Shown: positions 1 to 9,219 of the stretch, piece by piece
How the letters are laid out: each line of letters starts with the position of its first letter
How positions within the stretch are numbered: the first letter of the stretch is position 1
Assembly (NCBI RefSeq): GCF_017939745.1
Contig: NZ_JAGKQQ010000001.1
Coordinates: 7,021,299 to 7,085,298 of the forward strand
Length of the DNA stretch: 64,000 bases
From: Gemmata palustris
GTDB lineage: Bacteria; Planctomycetota; Planctomycetia; Gemmatales; Gemmataceae
Reading direction: 5' to 3'
Position numbers and translations under genes: made by a program
Notes under the pieces: model-generated
Told to the model about the DNA's origin: nothing
What the model saw: only the letters and a program-made list of their open reading frames with translations
The model's database searches: none

Positions 1-162
1 GTTCCGCGCACGCGGGTTCGAGTGCTCTCTGATCGGCGCGGATTGTGGGTTGACTCCCGTGGCCGTAGAGCGCGTGGACGACCACCTCCCGCCACTGAAC
101 CCGGCCGTGCCCGATGCCCAGATGCTGAACCTCCTGTTCCGCCGGTGACCCCGAGCCGCGCC

Positions 163-1257
163 ATGCCGATCGTTTCCAACTGGCCGAACGTGCGGATCGA
201 GAACCGCTACCTCGATCTGTACTACGGCGCGCTCGCAGCGCACGGGGTGAATCTCGGTCCCGGGTGCGAAGTGCGCGACGATTTCTTGCGCGCGCACGCG
301 GGCACGATCGACGCGGTTCAGTTCCAGTGGGCGCCGGAGCAAATCTGGCGCTGTCGCGGGTCGTCGCTGTGGGCACGGGCACGCGGACTGGCAGGTTTTT
401 GGAAGTACCTGCGCCTCGCACGATCGCTCGGGATTCGCATCGTCTGGACGCTTCACGACGTGGAGCACCACGAGGGTAGCGGTCGGCTCGACGAACTCGG
501 CTATCGGCTCCTCGCACGCCACGCGGATCTGTGCATCGTTCACGACGAGTGGGCCGCGGACCAGTTCGTACAGCGGTTCGGTGGCTCGCGCGAGCGCGTG
601 TGCGTGATGGAGCACGGGAACTACGATGGCGTCTTCCCGCCTGCTGCACCACGAACGGAAACGCTCGCCCGCTTCGGGATCGACCCGGCGCGCCGCGTAG
701 TGCTGTGCCAGGGGAACATTCGGCCGTACAAGCGCTTCGATCTGGCTATTGAAGCCGTAAAGCATCTCGGCGCGGAATATCACCTCGTCGTCGCCGGTCG
801 GCCCCCCGATCAGGCCTTCGCGGACGAACTGCGCCGAGCCGCGACCGGCACTTCGAACGTGACGTTGCTTCTGGAGAGTCAGTCGGACCAAGTTGTCAGC
901 GACTTGTTCGCTGCGTCCGATTGCTTCCTGCTGCCCTACGCGAAGATCACCGGGAGCGGGAGCTTACTCACCACGGCCACACTCGGGCGCGGGTTCGTGG
1001 CGTCGGAGCTACCATACTTTCGGGCCGCACTCGCGCAGGAGCCGGAAGCCGGAGTGTGCTTCCCGGTCGGCTCCGTCGAGGGATTGTGCGACGCGGTACG
1101 AGCGTTTTTCGCGGGTGATGTGCAAGAGCGCCACCGCGCGGCCCGGCGGATCGCGGACCGCGTGCCGTGGAGCGAAGTCGTGCGCCCGGTCGCGGAGTGG
1201 TTCCACCGGATGTGCCCCGCCCGCGCGCCGCAAACTGCGGAGGTTAGTGCGCGATGA
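163..1257 (+). CDS. GT4-type glycosyltransferase
   Basis: Predicted cytosolic glycosyltransferase of the GT-B/GT4 type, 364 residues, acting in surface polysaccharide or glycan assembly. The C-terminal half has the nucleotide-sugar-binding layout, with the strand-turn motif GNIRPYKRFDLA and a late segment around SDLFAASDCFLLPY. The frame is open upstream to base 22, but the upstream residues are Arg/Pro-rich and unlike a protein start, so the ATG at 163 (MPIVSNWPNV) is chosen. Its stop overlaps the next gene's start by 4 bases (ATGA), so the two are probably translationally coupled. Donor and acceptor cannot be inferred. Confidence 0.85.
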   Translation: MPIVSNWPNVRIENRYLDLYYGALAAHGVNLGPGCEVRDDFLRAHAGTIDAVQFQWAPEQIWRCRGSSLWARARGLAGFWKYLRLARSLGIRIVWTLHDVEHHEGSGRLDELGYRLLARHADLCIVHDEWAADQFVQRFGGSRERVCVMEHGNYDGVFPPAAPRTETLARFGIDPARRVVLCQGNIRPYKRFDLAIEAVKHLGAEYHLVVAGRPPDQAFADELRRAATGTSNVTLLLESQSDQVVSDLFAASDCFLLPYAKITGSGSLLTTATLGRGFVASELPYFRAALAQEPEAGVCFPVGSVEGLCDAVRAFFAGDVQERHRAARRIADRVPWSEVVRPVAEWFHRMCPARAPQTAEVSAR

Positions 1258-2249
1258 ACCAGCCCTGCTCACTGACCGTCATCGTCCCGACGTACAACCG
1301 CTCCGGGTACGTTCGCGAGTGCCTCGTCGCGCTTCAGCGAAGCGGCGTGCCGGATCTGGAGATCATCGTTTCCGACGACGGCTCCACGGACGACACGCGC
1401 GAAGTTGTTGCCGCCACGAACCCCGAAGCGAAATACTTGTGGCAGCCGAACAGCGGAACGCCCGCGACCGCGCGCAACGCCGCCTTTGCGGTGAGCCGCG
1501 GGCGCTACGTGGGTTTCCTCGATTGCGACGATGAGTGGCTCCCCGACGCACCGGCCCGCGCGGTCCGGTTCCTGGATGCGCACCCAGAGGTAGATGCGCT
1601 GTTCGCCGAATCCAGAATGGGCAACCCGCAGGAGGGTTACGTTTCGTGGATCGAATCCGCGGGGCAAGAGGCGTTCTTCCGGTTGCCGCATTCGGAACCG
1701 GAGCCGGGCTTTCGCGTTCTGGAGTGCGGGCCGTTCTTTCGCCGCATGGCCGTTCGTAACCCGGTGTTCATTGGTGCGACGATTGTGCGCCGCGAAGCGT
1801 TCGCCGCGATCGGCGGTTTCAATCCTCAGCTTTGCGGCGCTGCGGACTGGGAGTTGTGGTTGCGGATGGCGCACCGGTTCACCTGGGCGTACATGGCCGA
1901 ACCTCTCGCGAAGTACACGCGGCACCTCGATAACATGTCGAGCAATCACGACAAGATGATCGCCGAATTCGTGCAGTCGCTCCGCAACGTGTTGGCGAAG
2001 TGTGCCCTCTCGCCTTCCGATCGGCGCTTCATGCGAGCCCAACTCCGCACCCACCTTTTTAGCCACGCCTATCTCGCCTACGATCGCGGTGACATCGCGG
2101 AAGCGCGTAAGCGATTCTGGCGGTCCGTGCGCGCGGGCGATGTGCGTCCGGCAACGCTCGCGCTCGCAACCTTCTGCACACTCCCCGGCGCGCTCGCCCG
2201 CCGGGTGCGCAGGCTGAAGCACACGGCCGCACCGGGGGGCCGCGTATGA
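1254..2249 (+). CDS. GT2 family glycosyltransferase
   Basis: Inverting GT-A glycosyltransferase of family 2, 331 residues. The N-terminal Rossmann-like start VIVPTYNRSG is followed by the DDGSTDDT loop and a DCDD segment that corresponds to the metal-binding DXD motif. The second half contains a conserved acceptor-side ADWELWLRM segment, where the ED/D catalytic region usually lies. No membrane segments are visible, so it is probably cytosolic and works at the inner face of the membrane on a lipid-linked glycan. It overlaps by 4 bases with the genes on both sides, so genes at 163, 1254 and 2246 form one coupled unit. Confidence 0.9.
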   Translation: MNQPCSLTVIVPTYNRSGYVRECLVALQRSGVPDLEIIVSDDGSTDDTREVVAATNPEAKYLWQPNSGTPATARNAAFAVSRGRYVGFLDCDDEWLPDAPARAVRFLDAHPEVDALFAESRMGNPQEGYVSWIESAGQEAFFRLPHSEPEPGFRVLECGPFFRRMAVRNPVFIGATIVRREAFAAIGGFNPQLCGAADWELWLRMAHRFTWAYMAEPLAKYTRHLDNMSSNHDKMIAEFVQSLRNVLAKCALSPSDRRFMRAQLRTHLFSHAYLAYDRGDIAEARKRFWRSVRAGDVRPATLALATFCTLPGALARRVRRLKHTAAPGGRV

Positions 2250-3220
2250 CGCCGAACGTGTGGATCGTTCCCGTTAATTACAACGGAACCGAAGATACGC
2301 AGAAGTGCCTGCGCTCGCTCGCGGAGCTTTCGGTTCCCGCGAACGTGATCCTCGTCGACAACGCTTCGCACCCCGACCCGACGGCCGCACTTGCAGCGGA
2401 GTTCCCGTGGGTTCACGTCGTTCGTAACACCGAGAATCTCGGCTGGTCCGGCGGGAACAATACCGGCATTCGCTACGCGCTGGAACGCGGCGCGGACTTC
2501 GTGATGTTGCTGAACAACGACACGACGGTTGCGCCCGACATCGTCGCGCGACTCCTGAGCGCGTTTCGGGCTCACCCGGGGTTCGGCGTGATCGGCCCCG
2601 TGATCCGCTACATGGACGAACCCGATGTGGTGATGACTGATGGCGTGACGTTCAACCCGCCGCGCTTTCCGGGGTTCTTCCAGCGGAAAGTCGTACCCGA
2701 GCGCACGACCGATCCGCCCGCGGTAGATGAGACTGACATCGTAAACGGCTGCTGCATGATGGTGCGCGCGGACGTGTTTCAGCGCATCGGGCTGATCGAC
2801 GATCACTTCTTCCTTATTCACGAGGAAGCCGATTTCTGCCTCCGGGTCAAAGAAGCCGGTTTCGGGTGCGGCGTGCTGGCCGAGCCGCTCGTGTGGCACA
2901 AAGGTTCAACCGCGTTCAAGCGCGCCGGGAAGAAGTGGCAGCGGTACTACGACACGCGGAACCTTTCGCTACTGGTGCGAAAGCACCGACGGGAAAGCGG
3001 GCGCGGGTTGTTCTCGGCTTACGCGACCTACCTGCGCTATGCGTACCACCGGTACTGCCACGAACGCGAGGCATCGCAACGCGACGCGGCCGACGCGGTC
3101 CTCGAAGGACTCATCGACGCCGCGACGCGCCGCACGGGGCCGTATCGCGCCCGGAACCGTTGGGGTGTACCCGCGCTGCGTGGTGTATTCGAGTTGGGCC
3201 GCCGGTTGAGACGCGGTTGA
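2246..3220 (+). CDS. GT2 family glycosyltransferase (rhamnosyltransferase-like)
   Basis: Family-2 glycosyltransferase of 324 residues, of the subgroup often annotated as rhamnosyltransferase-like. Visible marks are the N-terminal WIVPVNYNG, the NLGWSGGNN loop, the LNNDTTV metal-binding motif and HEEADFCLRV near the catalytic base. The C-terminal quarter is basic and contains Arg/Tyr-rich helices often seen in membrane-associated members. It starts inside the stop of the preceding gene (ATGA) and is followed 21 bases later by another glycosyltransferase. The rhamnosyl specificity is a family label and not shown by this sequence. Confidence 0.9.
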   Translation: MTPNVWIVPVNYNGTEDTQKCLRSLAELSVPANVILVDNASHPDPTAALAAEFPWVHVVRNTENLGWSGGNNTGIRYALERGADFVMLLNNDTTVAPDIVARLLSAFRAHPGFGVIGPVIRYMDEPDVVMTDGVTFNPPRFPGFFQRKVVPERTTDPPAVDETDIVNGCCMMVRADVFQRIGLIDDHFFLIHEEADFCLRVKEAGFGCGVLAEPLVWHKGSTAFKRAGKKWQRYYDTRNLSLLVRKHRRESGRGLFSAYATYLRYAYHRYCHEREASQRDAADAVLEGLIDAATRRTGPYRARNRWGVPALRGVFELGRRLRRG

Positions 3221-3241
3221 TGTCGTTTTTGTTCACGAAAG

Positions 3242-4435
3242 ATGGATTTGATGTCCCTCCGATTGCTATTCGTCAAAGACTCGCTCTCCTGGCCGCGTTC
3301 GAGCGGGCACGACGTCCATTGCTTCCACATGATGCAGGCGCTGGCGAAGCTCGGCCACGAGGTGGGGTTGCTCACCGCGGCCGAACCGCACCCCGAAGCG
3401 GTCGCCGGTCTGCCGCTCGCGTTTCAGCGCGCGTTCCCAAAGCGAGGAGAGCCAGCCGTCGGCCCGGCGCCGCAGTTCCGTTGGTTGCAACGGAAGTTCC
3501 AGAGTTATTGGGGTGTGGACGAGAACCGCGTGCGCGCGGTCGGCCAAGCCGCACTCGACATGAACGCAGACGGCGTGGTTGTGGTTGGGTTGAACGTACT
3601 GCCGTACCTCGGCGCGGTGAAGGACCGGCTCCGTGTGTGGTACGCGGCCGACGAATGGGCCTGGCACCACATTTCACAAGTGAGCGCGTTCCGCCCGCGA
3701 ACGTGGGGCGAGATGAAGCAGGCGCTGATTAAGGGCGTGTACGAGCGCGCGTACAGGCCGATGCTCGAGCGCGTGTGGGTCGTCACCAGCGCCGATCAGC
3801 GCGCGATGCGCTGGGTCGCGGGCGTTCGCGGAATCGATGTGGTGCCCAACGGTGTGGACGCGGAGTACTTCCGCCCGCTCGACGTGCCCCAGCGCGAACA
3901 CAGTTGTACCTTCTGGGGGCGGCTCGATTTCGGGCCGAACGTGCAGGCGCTCGAATGGTTCTGCGGGCGCGTGTGGCCGCGCGTGCGGGCCGCGCACCCG
4001 GACGCGACGTTCACGGTCTACGGCTTCAGCCCGACGCCCGCGGTTCGCGCGCTGACCGGGCACAATGGAATCGAACTCATTGCCGACCTCCCGGACCTGC
4101 GTGCGGCGGTCGCCGCGCACCAAGCAGTGGTGTTCCCGTTCGTGAGTGGAGGCGGCATCAAGAATAAGTTCCTCGAAGCCGCAGCGATGGGGAAACCGAT
4201 TGTGTGTTCGTCCGTAGCGCTCAATGGGCTTCGCAACCCGGCCGAAAGCGGCGCAATCGTCGCCCGCTCGCCCGATGACTGGGCGCGAGCGTTGGGCGCG
4301 TTGTGGTCGGACGCGGCCCGGCGCGCTGCGGCCGGCGCATCGGTTCGACGGTGGGTGATCGAGCGGCACAGTTGGGACGCCGCCGCGCGCACCGCGGCCG
4401 AAGGACTGGCGAAGTCGATGAGCGCGAAGAAGTAA
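3242..4435 (+). CDS. GT4-type glycosyltransferase, PEP-CTERM/EpsH1-associated-like
   Basis: GT-B glycosyltransferase of 397 residues. The C-terminal domain has the pattern PNGVDAEYF, a FGPNVQALEWF strand, and GGGIKNKFLEAAAMGKPIV, the donor-binding region with its conserved Glu. This arrangement resembles the sugar transferases linked with PEP-CTERM/EpsH1 loci (TIGR03087-like); that link is my reading of the motifs, not a search result. ATG at 3242 is used; a second in-frame ATG at 3251 (MSLRLLFVKD) is equally plausible. It is the last of four same-strand glycosyltransferases and ends about 75 bases before the DUF1501 gene. Confidence 0.85.
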   Translation: MDLMSLRLLFVKDSLSWPRSSGHDVHCFHMMQALAKLGHEVGLLTAAEPHPEAVAGLPLAFQRAFPKRGEPAVGPAPQFRWLQRKFQSYWGVDENRVRAVGQAALDMNADGVVVVGLNVLPYLGAVKDRLRVWYAADEWAWHHISQVSAFRPRTWGEMKQALIKGVYERAYRPMLERVWVVTSADQRAMRWVAGVRGIDVVPNGVDAEYFRPLDVPQREHSCTFWGRLDFGPNVQALEWFCGRVWPRVRAAHPDATFTVYGFSPTPAVRALTGHNGIELIADLPDLRAAVAAHQAVVFPFVSGGGIKNKFLEAAAMGKPIVCSSVALNGLRNPAESGAIVARSPDDWARALGALWSDAARRAAAGASVRRWVIERHSWDAAARTAAEGLAKSMSAKK

Positions 4436-4510
4436 GCAGCTAATTGCATCTGCGTGCGGGTCCGGTACGATGAGGCCACTTCGCCGCTTCGTCCTCACCG
4501 GATCGCAATC

Positions 4511-5623
4511 ATGTCCGAGACGACCCCCACCCGTCGCGACTTCCTCCGTACCACGGTAGCCGGCGCCGCCGGGTTCGCACTTGCTGGCGCTGCGAGCGGG
4601 CGCACGAACGCGCCGTTGGCGCTCGGTCGCGCGAAGAGCTGCATCTTTATCAACATGGTGGGCGGCCCGGCTCACCTCGATACCTTCGACCCGAAGCCGG
4701 ATGCGCCGAGTGACGTGCGCGGACCGTTCCGGCCCATCCAGACCGCGACGCCGGGCACGCACCTGAGTGAACTGTTCCCCAAGCTCGCGAAGTTGACCGA
4801 CAAGTTCAGCCTGATTCGCTCGATGCACCACGACGCCCCACCGGTTCACGAGTGCGGGTTCCAACTGCTGAACACCGGCCGCCTCTTCCGCGACGGCCCC
4901 GAATGGCCGAATATGGGCGCGGTGATCGATCACCGTTTCGAGCGGAAGTGGTCCGATATGTCGAGTTGGATAGTCATGCCGCATGCAACCGTCGACACGG
5001 GTATTTCCGTGAGCCACGGGCAGAGTGCTGGTTGGCTGAAACGCGGAGGGGTGGTTCCGGCAATCATGGATTTGCCATGTTTTTCCGCGGGACCATTTAA
5101 CTTTTGCTGTGGCTTAGCTTCTGTGGTGGATGATCTCGGATTGCGATTCATGACCATCAACCAGTTCCCTACCGTTTTCGACGCGCCTTCGTGGGATTGC
5201 CACGCGGACGGCGGTTCGCTTCGCACCACACTAACCGACGTCCGCGATACAGTGGCGCCGAGTTTCGATACGGCGGTTGCGCGACTCCTCATGGACCTCG
5301 AAGATCGCGGACAGTTGGAATCGACGCTCGTGGTCGCGACGGGCGAGTTCGGGCGCACGCCGAAGCTGAACTCCAACGGCGGGCGCGACCACTGGGCCGG
5401 GTGCTGGACCGCACTGGTTGCGGGTGGCGGTGTGAAGGGCGGGCGCGTCATTGGGGCATCGGACCGCATCGGGAGCGAACCGAGTGACCGGCCAGTTTCG
5501 CCGCAGGAACTCGTGAGCACCATCTTCCACGCGCTCGGCGTTCCGCACAACGCGACCATTCCGGGACCGGACGGCGCGCCCGTCGCGGTGTATCCCGGGG
5601 CGCCGGTCACGGAACTGTTCTGA
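4511..5623 (+). CDS. DUF1501 protein, Tat-exported, internally shortened
   Basis: Member of the DUF1501 family (alkaline-phosphatase-like fold, function unknown, abundant in planctomycetes), 370 residues. The start at 4511 gives a twin-arginine signal, TRRDFLRTT, followed by a hydrophobic Ala/Gly stretch; the frame extends 57 bases upstream without a signal. Family landmarks are MVGGPAHLDTFDPKP, SMHHDAPPVHE, TGEFGRTPK and GGRDHW. The usual region between GQSAGWL and the later RFMTINQFPTVF block is much shorter than I expect for the family, and bases about 5030-5150 are richer in A/T and rare codons (TTA, TTT, TGT). The reading frame is intact, so it may be functional or may be decaying. Confidence 0.85.
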   Translation: MSETTPTRRDFLRTTVAGAAGFALAGAASGRTNAPLALGRAKSCIFINMVGGPAHLDTFDPKPDAPSDVRGPFRPIQTATPGTHLSELFPKLAKLTDKFSLIRSMHHDAPPVHECGFQLLNTGRLFRDGPEWPNMGAVIDHRFERKWSDMSSWIVMPHATVDTGISVSHGQSAGWLKRGGVVPAIMDLPCFSAGPFNFCCGLASVVDDLGLRFMTINQFPTVFDAPSWDCHADGGSLRTTLTDVRDTVAPSFDTAVARLLMDLEDRGQLESTLVVATGEFGRTPKLNSNGGRDHWAGCWTALVAGGGVKGGRVIGASDRIGSEPSDRPVSPQELVSTIFHALGVPHNATIPGPDGAPVAVYPGAPVTELF

Positions 5624-5671
5624 GCAAAAAACATCCCACCGCAGATCACGCAGATCGAAGAAGGATCAGAC

Positions 5672-7954
5672 ATGAAGCCCGCATTCCATCGAGTTTTACT
5701 TCTGATCGTGTCTTCATCCGCGTTACCCGCGACTCCTCTTTTTGCTGCCGATCTCGTCGCGCTCCCCGACACCAAACCGTTGACGGATGAAGGGAACCTG
5801 TCCGAAAAGATGGTCGCGGGGATGCACAAGTACCTCGACCGCGCGCTGGCGAACGCGCCCAAGACGCGCGACGAAGTATGGAAAGCCGATCTCGCGTCGA
5901 AAGACGCCCTGGTGAAGTCACTTCCCGCGAAGCGCGATCGTTTGCGGAAAATGCTCGGTGTGATCGATGAGCGCGTGCCGCCGAAGCTCGAATACGTTGC
6001 GGAACCGGGACGGGCATCACTGATTGCCGAGATCGACGGGTGCAAGATTCACGCAGTTCGCTGGGCCGTACTGCCGGGCGTCGATGCCGAAGGCCTCCTC
6101 ATCGAACCCAAGGAGAAGCCGAAGGCGAACGTGATCGCGGTGCCCCACGCGGACCAGTTGCCCGAATCTGTCGCCGGGTTAATCGCAGGTGATAGCTTCG
6201 GGCTCCGGTTGGCTCGTAGCGGCTGTCGAGTCTTGGTTCCCACGCTCATCAACCGGCGCGACGACTTGTCGGGAAACGCCAAACTCAAGCGACTGACGAA
6301 CCTGCCGCACCGCGAGTTTTTGTACCGGATGGCCTATGAGATGGGCCACACGCTCACCGGCTATGAGGCGCAGAAGGTGCTCGCCGCGGTCGATTGGTAC
6401 AAAGCTCAAGACGACAAACTGAAGGTCGGGGTGATCGGGTACGGCGACGGTGGAATGATCGCGCTGTATTCCGGCGCCCTGGACGAGCGCATCGCTTCCG
6501 TTCAAGTGGCAGGCTACTTCAATCAGCGGGAAAAACTTCACGAAGAGCCGATTGATCGCAACGTGTGGGGGTTGCTCAACGAGTTCGGTGACGCCGAACT
6601 TGGGGCGATGATTTACCCGCGGCACTTTGGCCGCGATCTACACTACAGTGCCCCAACATGGGATGGCCCTGCGCAATCCAAATCGGGCCGGAGCGGGGCC
6701 GCTCCAGGAAGGCTCGGAGAGGGTTTCGGGGGCTTCACTGAAGATCACCGCTACCGCAGTTTCTCCGACCCCACACTGAAGAAGGATGCCGTAATTGATA
6801 TCGGCGGTCCGGTCCGAGTCACCATCGAGATCGGTGAGTTTCTACACGGACTCGGTGTCCAGCGGATCGCTTTGGAACGCCTGACGCCGCCCGACGTGAA
6901 ATTTCCCGACCCCGCCGCGCGCCACAAGCGGCAGTTCGACCAACTCGTTGCCTGCACGCAAAAGCTCTGGCGCGACTCGGAGGCGGTGCGGAAAGAGTTC
7001 TGGAAGAAGGCCGACGCGAGTTCGCCGGAGGCGTGGGAGAAGTCGTGCGACTCGTACCGCGACTACTTCCACACGGAAGTGATCGGCAAGTTGCCCGACC
7101 CGAAGGGGCCACTCAACCCGCGCACGCGACAAGTCTACGACGAGAAAACGTGGACCGGATATGAAGTGATGCTCGATGTGTACGATGATGTATTTGCATA
7201 CGGCATCCTGCTCCTTCCCAAAGACATGAAGCCCGGCGAGAAGCGCCCGGTCGTGGTGTGCCAGCACGGTTTGGAAGGCACCCCGCGGCACACGATCGAT
7301 GTCGAGAAGCGCCCCGTTTATAACCACTTCTCGCGCCGGCTCGTTGAACTCGGCTATATCGTGTACGCGCCGCAGAACCCGTACTACGGCGAGAACGTGT
7401 TCCGCCAGCTCCAGCGGAAGGCGAACCCGCTCAAACTCTCGCTGTTCAGCTTCATCATCCGGCAGCACCAGCGCACGCTCGACTGGCTCGAAACGCTGCC
7501 GAACGTGGACTCCAAGAAGATCGCGTTCTACGGCCTCTCTTATGGCGGCAAGACGGCGATGCGCGTGCCGGCCGTCGAGAAGCGCTACTGTCTCTCCATC
7601 TGCTCCGGTGACTTCAACGAGTGGATCGGCAAGAACGTGTCGGTCGATTTGGATCGCAGCTACATGTGGACGCGCGAGTACGAGATGTACGAGTTCGATC
7701 TCGGCAACACGTTCAACTACGCGGAGATGGCGTTCTTGATCGCGCCGCGTCCGTTCATGGTGGAGCGCGGACACGACGACGGTGTGGGAACGGACGAGAT
7801 GGTGGCTTACGAGTTCGCCAAGGTGCGCTACCTGTATGCGAACCGGCTGAAGATCCCCGGCAACACAACGATCGAGTTCTTCCCCGGTGGACACCAGGTT
7901 AACGCGAAGGAGACGTTTGCGTTCCTGAAAGCCAAACTGGATTACCCGAAGTAG
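5672..7954 (+). CDS. Secreted two-domain alpha/beta hydrolase (acetylxylan-esterase/dienelactone-hydrolase-like)
   Basis: Exported hydrolase of 760 residues with an N-terminal signal peptide (about residues 1-25, hydrophobic, ending near FAA). Two alpha/beta-hydrolase-like segments are visible. The C-terminal one has the nucleophile elbow GLSYGG (Ser about 623), and PGGHQ (His about 741) is the likely catalytic His. The N-terminal one (about 130-310) has an elbow-like GYGDGG with Asp where Ser is expected, so it may be non-catalytic or use another nucleophile. A polysaccharide or ester substrate is likely from family resemblance only. It ends 5 bases from the convergent glycosyltransferase gene. 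Confidence 0.8.
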   Translation: MKPAFHRVLLLIVSSSALPATPLFAADLVALPDTKPLTDEGNLSEKMVAGMHKYLDRALANAPKTRDEVWKADLASKDALVKSLPAKRDRLRKMLGVIDERVPPKLEYVAEPGRASLIAEIDGCKIHAVRWAVLPGVDAEGLLIEPKEKPKANVIAVPHADQLPESVAGLIAGDSFGLRLARSGCRVLVPTLINRRDDLSGNAKLKRLTNLPHREFLYRMAYEMGHTLTGYEAQKVLAAVDWYKAQDDKLKVGVIGYGDGGMIALYSGALDERIASVQVAGYFNQREKLHEEPIDRNVWGLLNEFGDAELGAMIYPRHFGRDLHYSAPTWDGPAQSKSGRSGAAPGRLGEGFGGFTEDHRYRSFSDPTLKKDAVIDIGGPVRVTIEIGEFLHGLGVQRIALERLTPPDVKFPDPAARHKRQFDQLVACTQKLWRDSEAVRKEFWKKADASSPEAWEKSCDSYRDYFHTEVIGKLPDPKGPLNPRTRQVYDEKTWTGYEVMLDVYDDVFAYGILLLPKDMKPGEKRPVVVCQHGLEGTPRHTIDVEKRPVYNHFSRRLVELGYIVYAPQNPYYGENVFRQLQRKANPLKLSLFSFIIRQHQRTLDWLETLPNVDSKKIAFYGLSYGGKTAMRVPAVEKRYCLSICSGDFNEWIGKNVSVDLDRSYMWTREYEMYEFDLGNTFNYAEMAFLIAPRPFMVERGHDDGVGTDEMVAYEFAKVRYLYANRLKIPGNTTIEFFPGGHQVNAKETFAFLKAKLDYPK

Positions 7955-7959
7955 TCGGC

Positions 7960-9219
7960 CTATTGCTTCCCGTCGATCCACCGCGCGAACTGCTCCGCTT
8001 TCGCGCTCCACCCTTCGTTCGCCAAGCGACCGCGCGCCCGCCTTTGGTTCTCCGGCATCCCGGTCTGCAAGCGCGTCAATACGGCTCGTGCGAACGCTTC
8101 AGGCGACTCCACCACATCGGCGCAGTCGGCCCACTCCGCGGTCGCGGGCAGGTGCCGAACCACGACCGATTTCCCCGTCGCCATATACTCTTTGAGCTTC
8201 AGCGGCTGCATCGCCCGCGTTACCGGGAGGTCCGCGTAGGGCGCGATGAGCACGGACGCCCGCGCCGCCAGCACCGGCAAATCGGCGAACGGGAGCGGTG
8301 GGAGGCTCCGCACACGCGGCAGTCGCAGCAATTCCGGGTCGGGGGCGTCGTGCGGACCCGCAAAGAGGATCGTGCCGTCGGTCATTGCTTCACCGAGGTG
8401 CTTCACGAACGCAAGGTCCGTGCGGCGATCGATCACTCCCCAATACACAATGAGTGGTTTTGGCAGCGCATCCAGTTCACGGAGTGACACGGGTACGTCA
8501 TTCGATTGGGGCGCGTGCCAGAAATCGAGATCGACCCCGTGGGTAAGCAAGTGCGCGGATTTACCCCACGCCGCGAGGTGCGTTCGTAGTGTTTCGCTCA
8601 CCGCAATCGTGACGTCCACTTTCGGGGCGAGTTCGGCTTCCATGTCGCGCATCGTGCGGCCGTCTAAGCCGGGCCACACGGAGAAGTCGTCCACGCAGTA
8701 ATAGACCCAGCGGGCCGCACGAACGTGCCCGACGAGATCGGCCACGAGCGGTATCGTGGTGACGACCACCGGCGGTTCGGGCATCGCGTCCGCGACGGAC
8801 TTCAGCGCGCGCCCCAGGAGCCGCCGGTTGAGTCCGCGTGCGAACCGCGACCGTAACGACGGCCACATCTTGGGATTGAGAACGAGGGGGGCGGGGGGGG
8901 AGAACCCCTCCCCAACCCCTCCCCTAAACGGAGAGGGGCTTAAAACCGTCTCGGATTGTGTATTTGGTTCTGTTCCCCCTTCCTTCTTAGGGAAGGGGGT
9001 TAGGGGGTTAGGTTGCCTTCGCTCCCCCAGCACCCACTGGCGGAGTTTGCCCATTCCGCGCGTGACGGTGCTCCAATTCAGCCCCGGCGGGCGCGTGCCG
9101 ATCGTGTTCACCCAGACGACGCGCCGGTGCGGGAGCAGCTTCGAGATGAGGTGCTGACAACTCGACGGGTGCCGGCCCCAGTCGTCGGAAAACACGATCA
9201 GCGGGGCGGGTTCAGGCAT
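7960..9219 (-). CDS. GT4-type glycosyltransferase carrying an in-frame palindromic repeat
   Basis: GT-B glycosyltransferase of 419 residues, last gene of the minus-strand operon 12380-7960. Typical features are the N-terminal FSDDWGRHPSS, the middle HGVDLDFW block and the C-terminal APYADLPVTRAMQPLKLKEY donor-binding segment. About residues 69-106 are low-complexity (Pro/Gly/Lys-rich, including PLTPFPKKEGG and SPSPFRGG) and are encoded by a C/G-homopolymer-rich imperfect palindrome at 8903-9014. That stretch interrupts the N-terminal domain and looks like an insertion that kept the frame. Activity may survive if it lies in a surface loop. It overlaps the acyltransferase gene by 8 bases. Confidence 0.85.
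   Translation of the reverse strand: MPEPAPLIVFSDDWGRHPSSCQHLISKLLPHRRVVWVNTIGTRPPGLNWSTVTRGMGKLRQWVLGERRQPNPLTPFPKKEGGTEPNTQSETVLSPSPFRGGVGEGFSPPAPLVLNPKMWPSLRSRFARGLNRRLLGRALKSVADAMPEPPVVVTTIPLVADLVGHVRAARWVYYCVDDFSVWPGLDGRTMRDMEAELAPKVDVTIAVSETLRTHLAAWGKSAHLLTHGVDLDFWHAPQSNDVPVSLRELDALPKPLIVYWGVIDRRTDLAFVKHLGEAMTDGTILFAGPHDAPDPELLRLPRVRSLPPLPFADLPVLAARASVLIAPYADLPVTRAMQPLKLKEYMATGKSVVVRHLPATAEWADCADVVESPEAFARAVLTRLQTGMPENQRRARGRLANEGWSAKAEQFARWIDGKQ
8903..9014. repeat. Palindromic repeat inserted inside a coding region
   Basis: Imperfect inverted repeat with C-tract/G-tract arms at about 8903-8925 and 8989-9014. Each arm also folds on itself (CCCCTCCCC..GGAGAGGGG and CCCCCTTCC..GGAAGGGGG). 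It lies wholly inside the glycosyltransferase gene 7960-9219 without stopping its frame. A related, longer element occurs at 58110-58295 in another glycosyltransferase gene. Confidence 0.85.

Noticed and set aside
1..162. Coding extension upstream of the first glycosyltransferase
   Set aside because: The frame is open, but the translated residues are Arg/Pro-rich and there is no good start codon; the ATG at 163 fits better.
3674..5017. A 447-codon minus-strand frame over the glycosyltransferase/DUF1501 junction
   Set aside because: It crosses two well-supported genes and has shadow-type composition.
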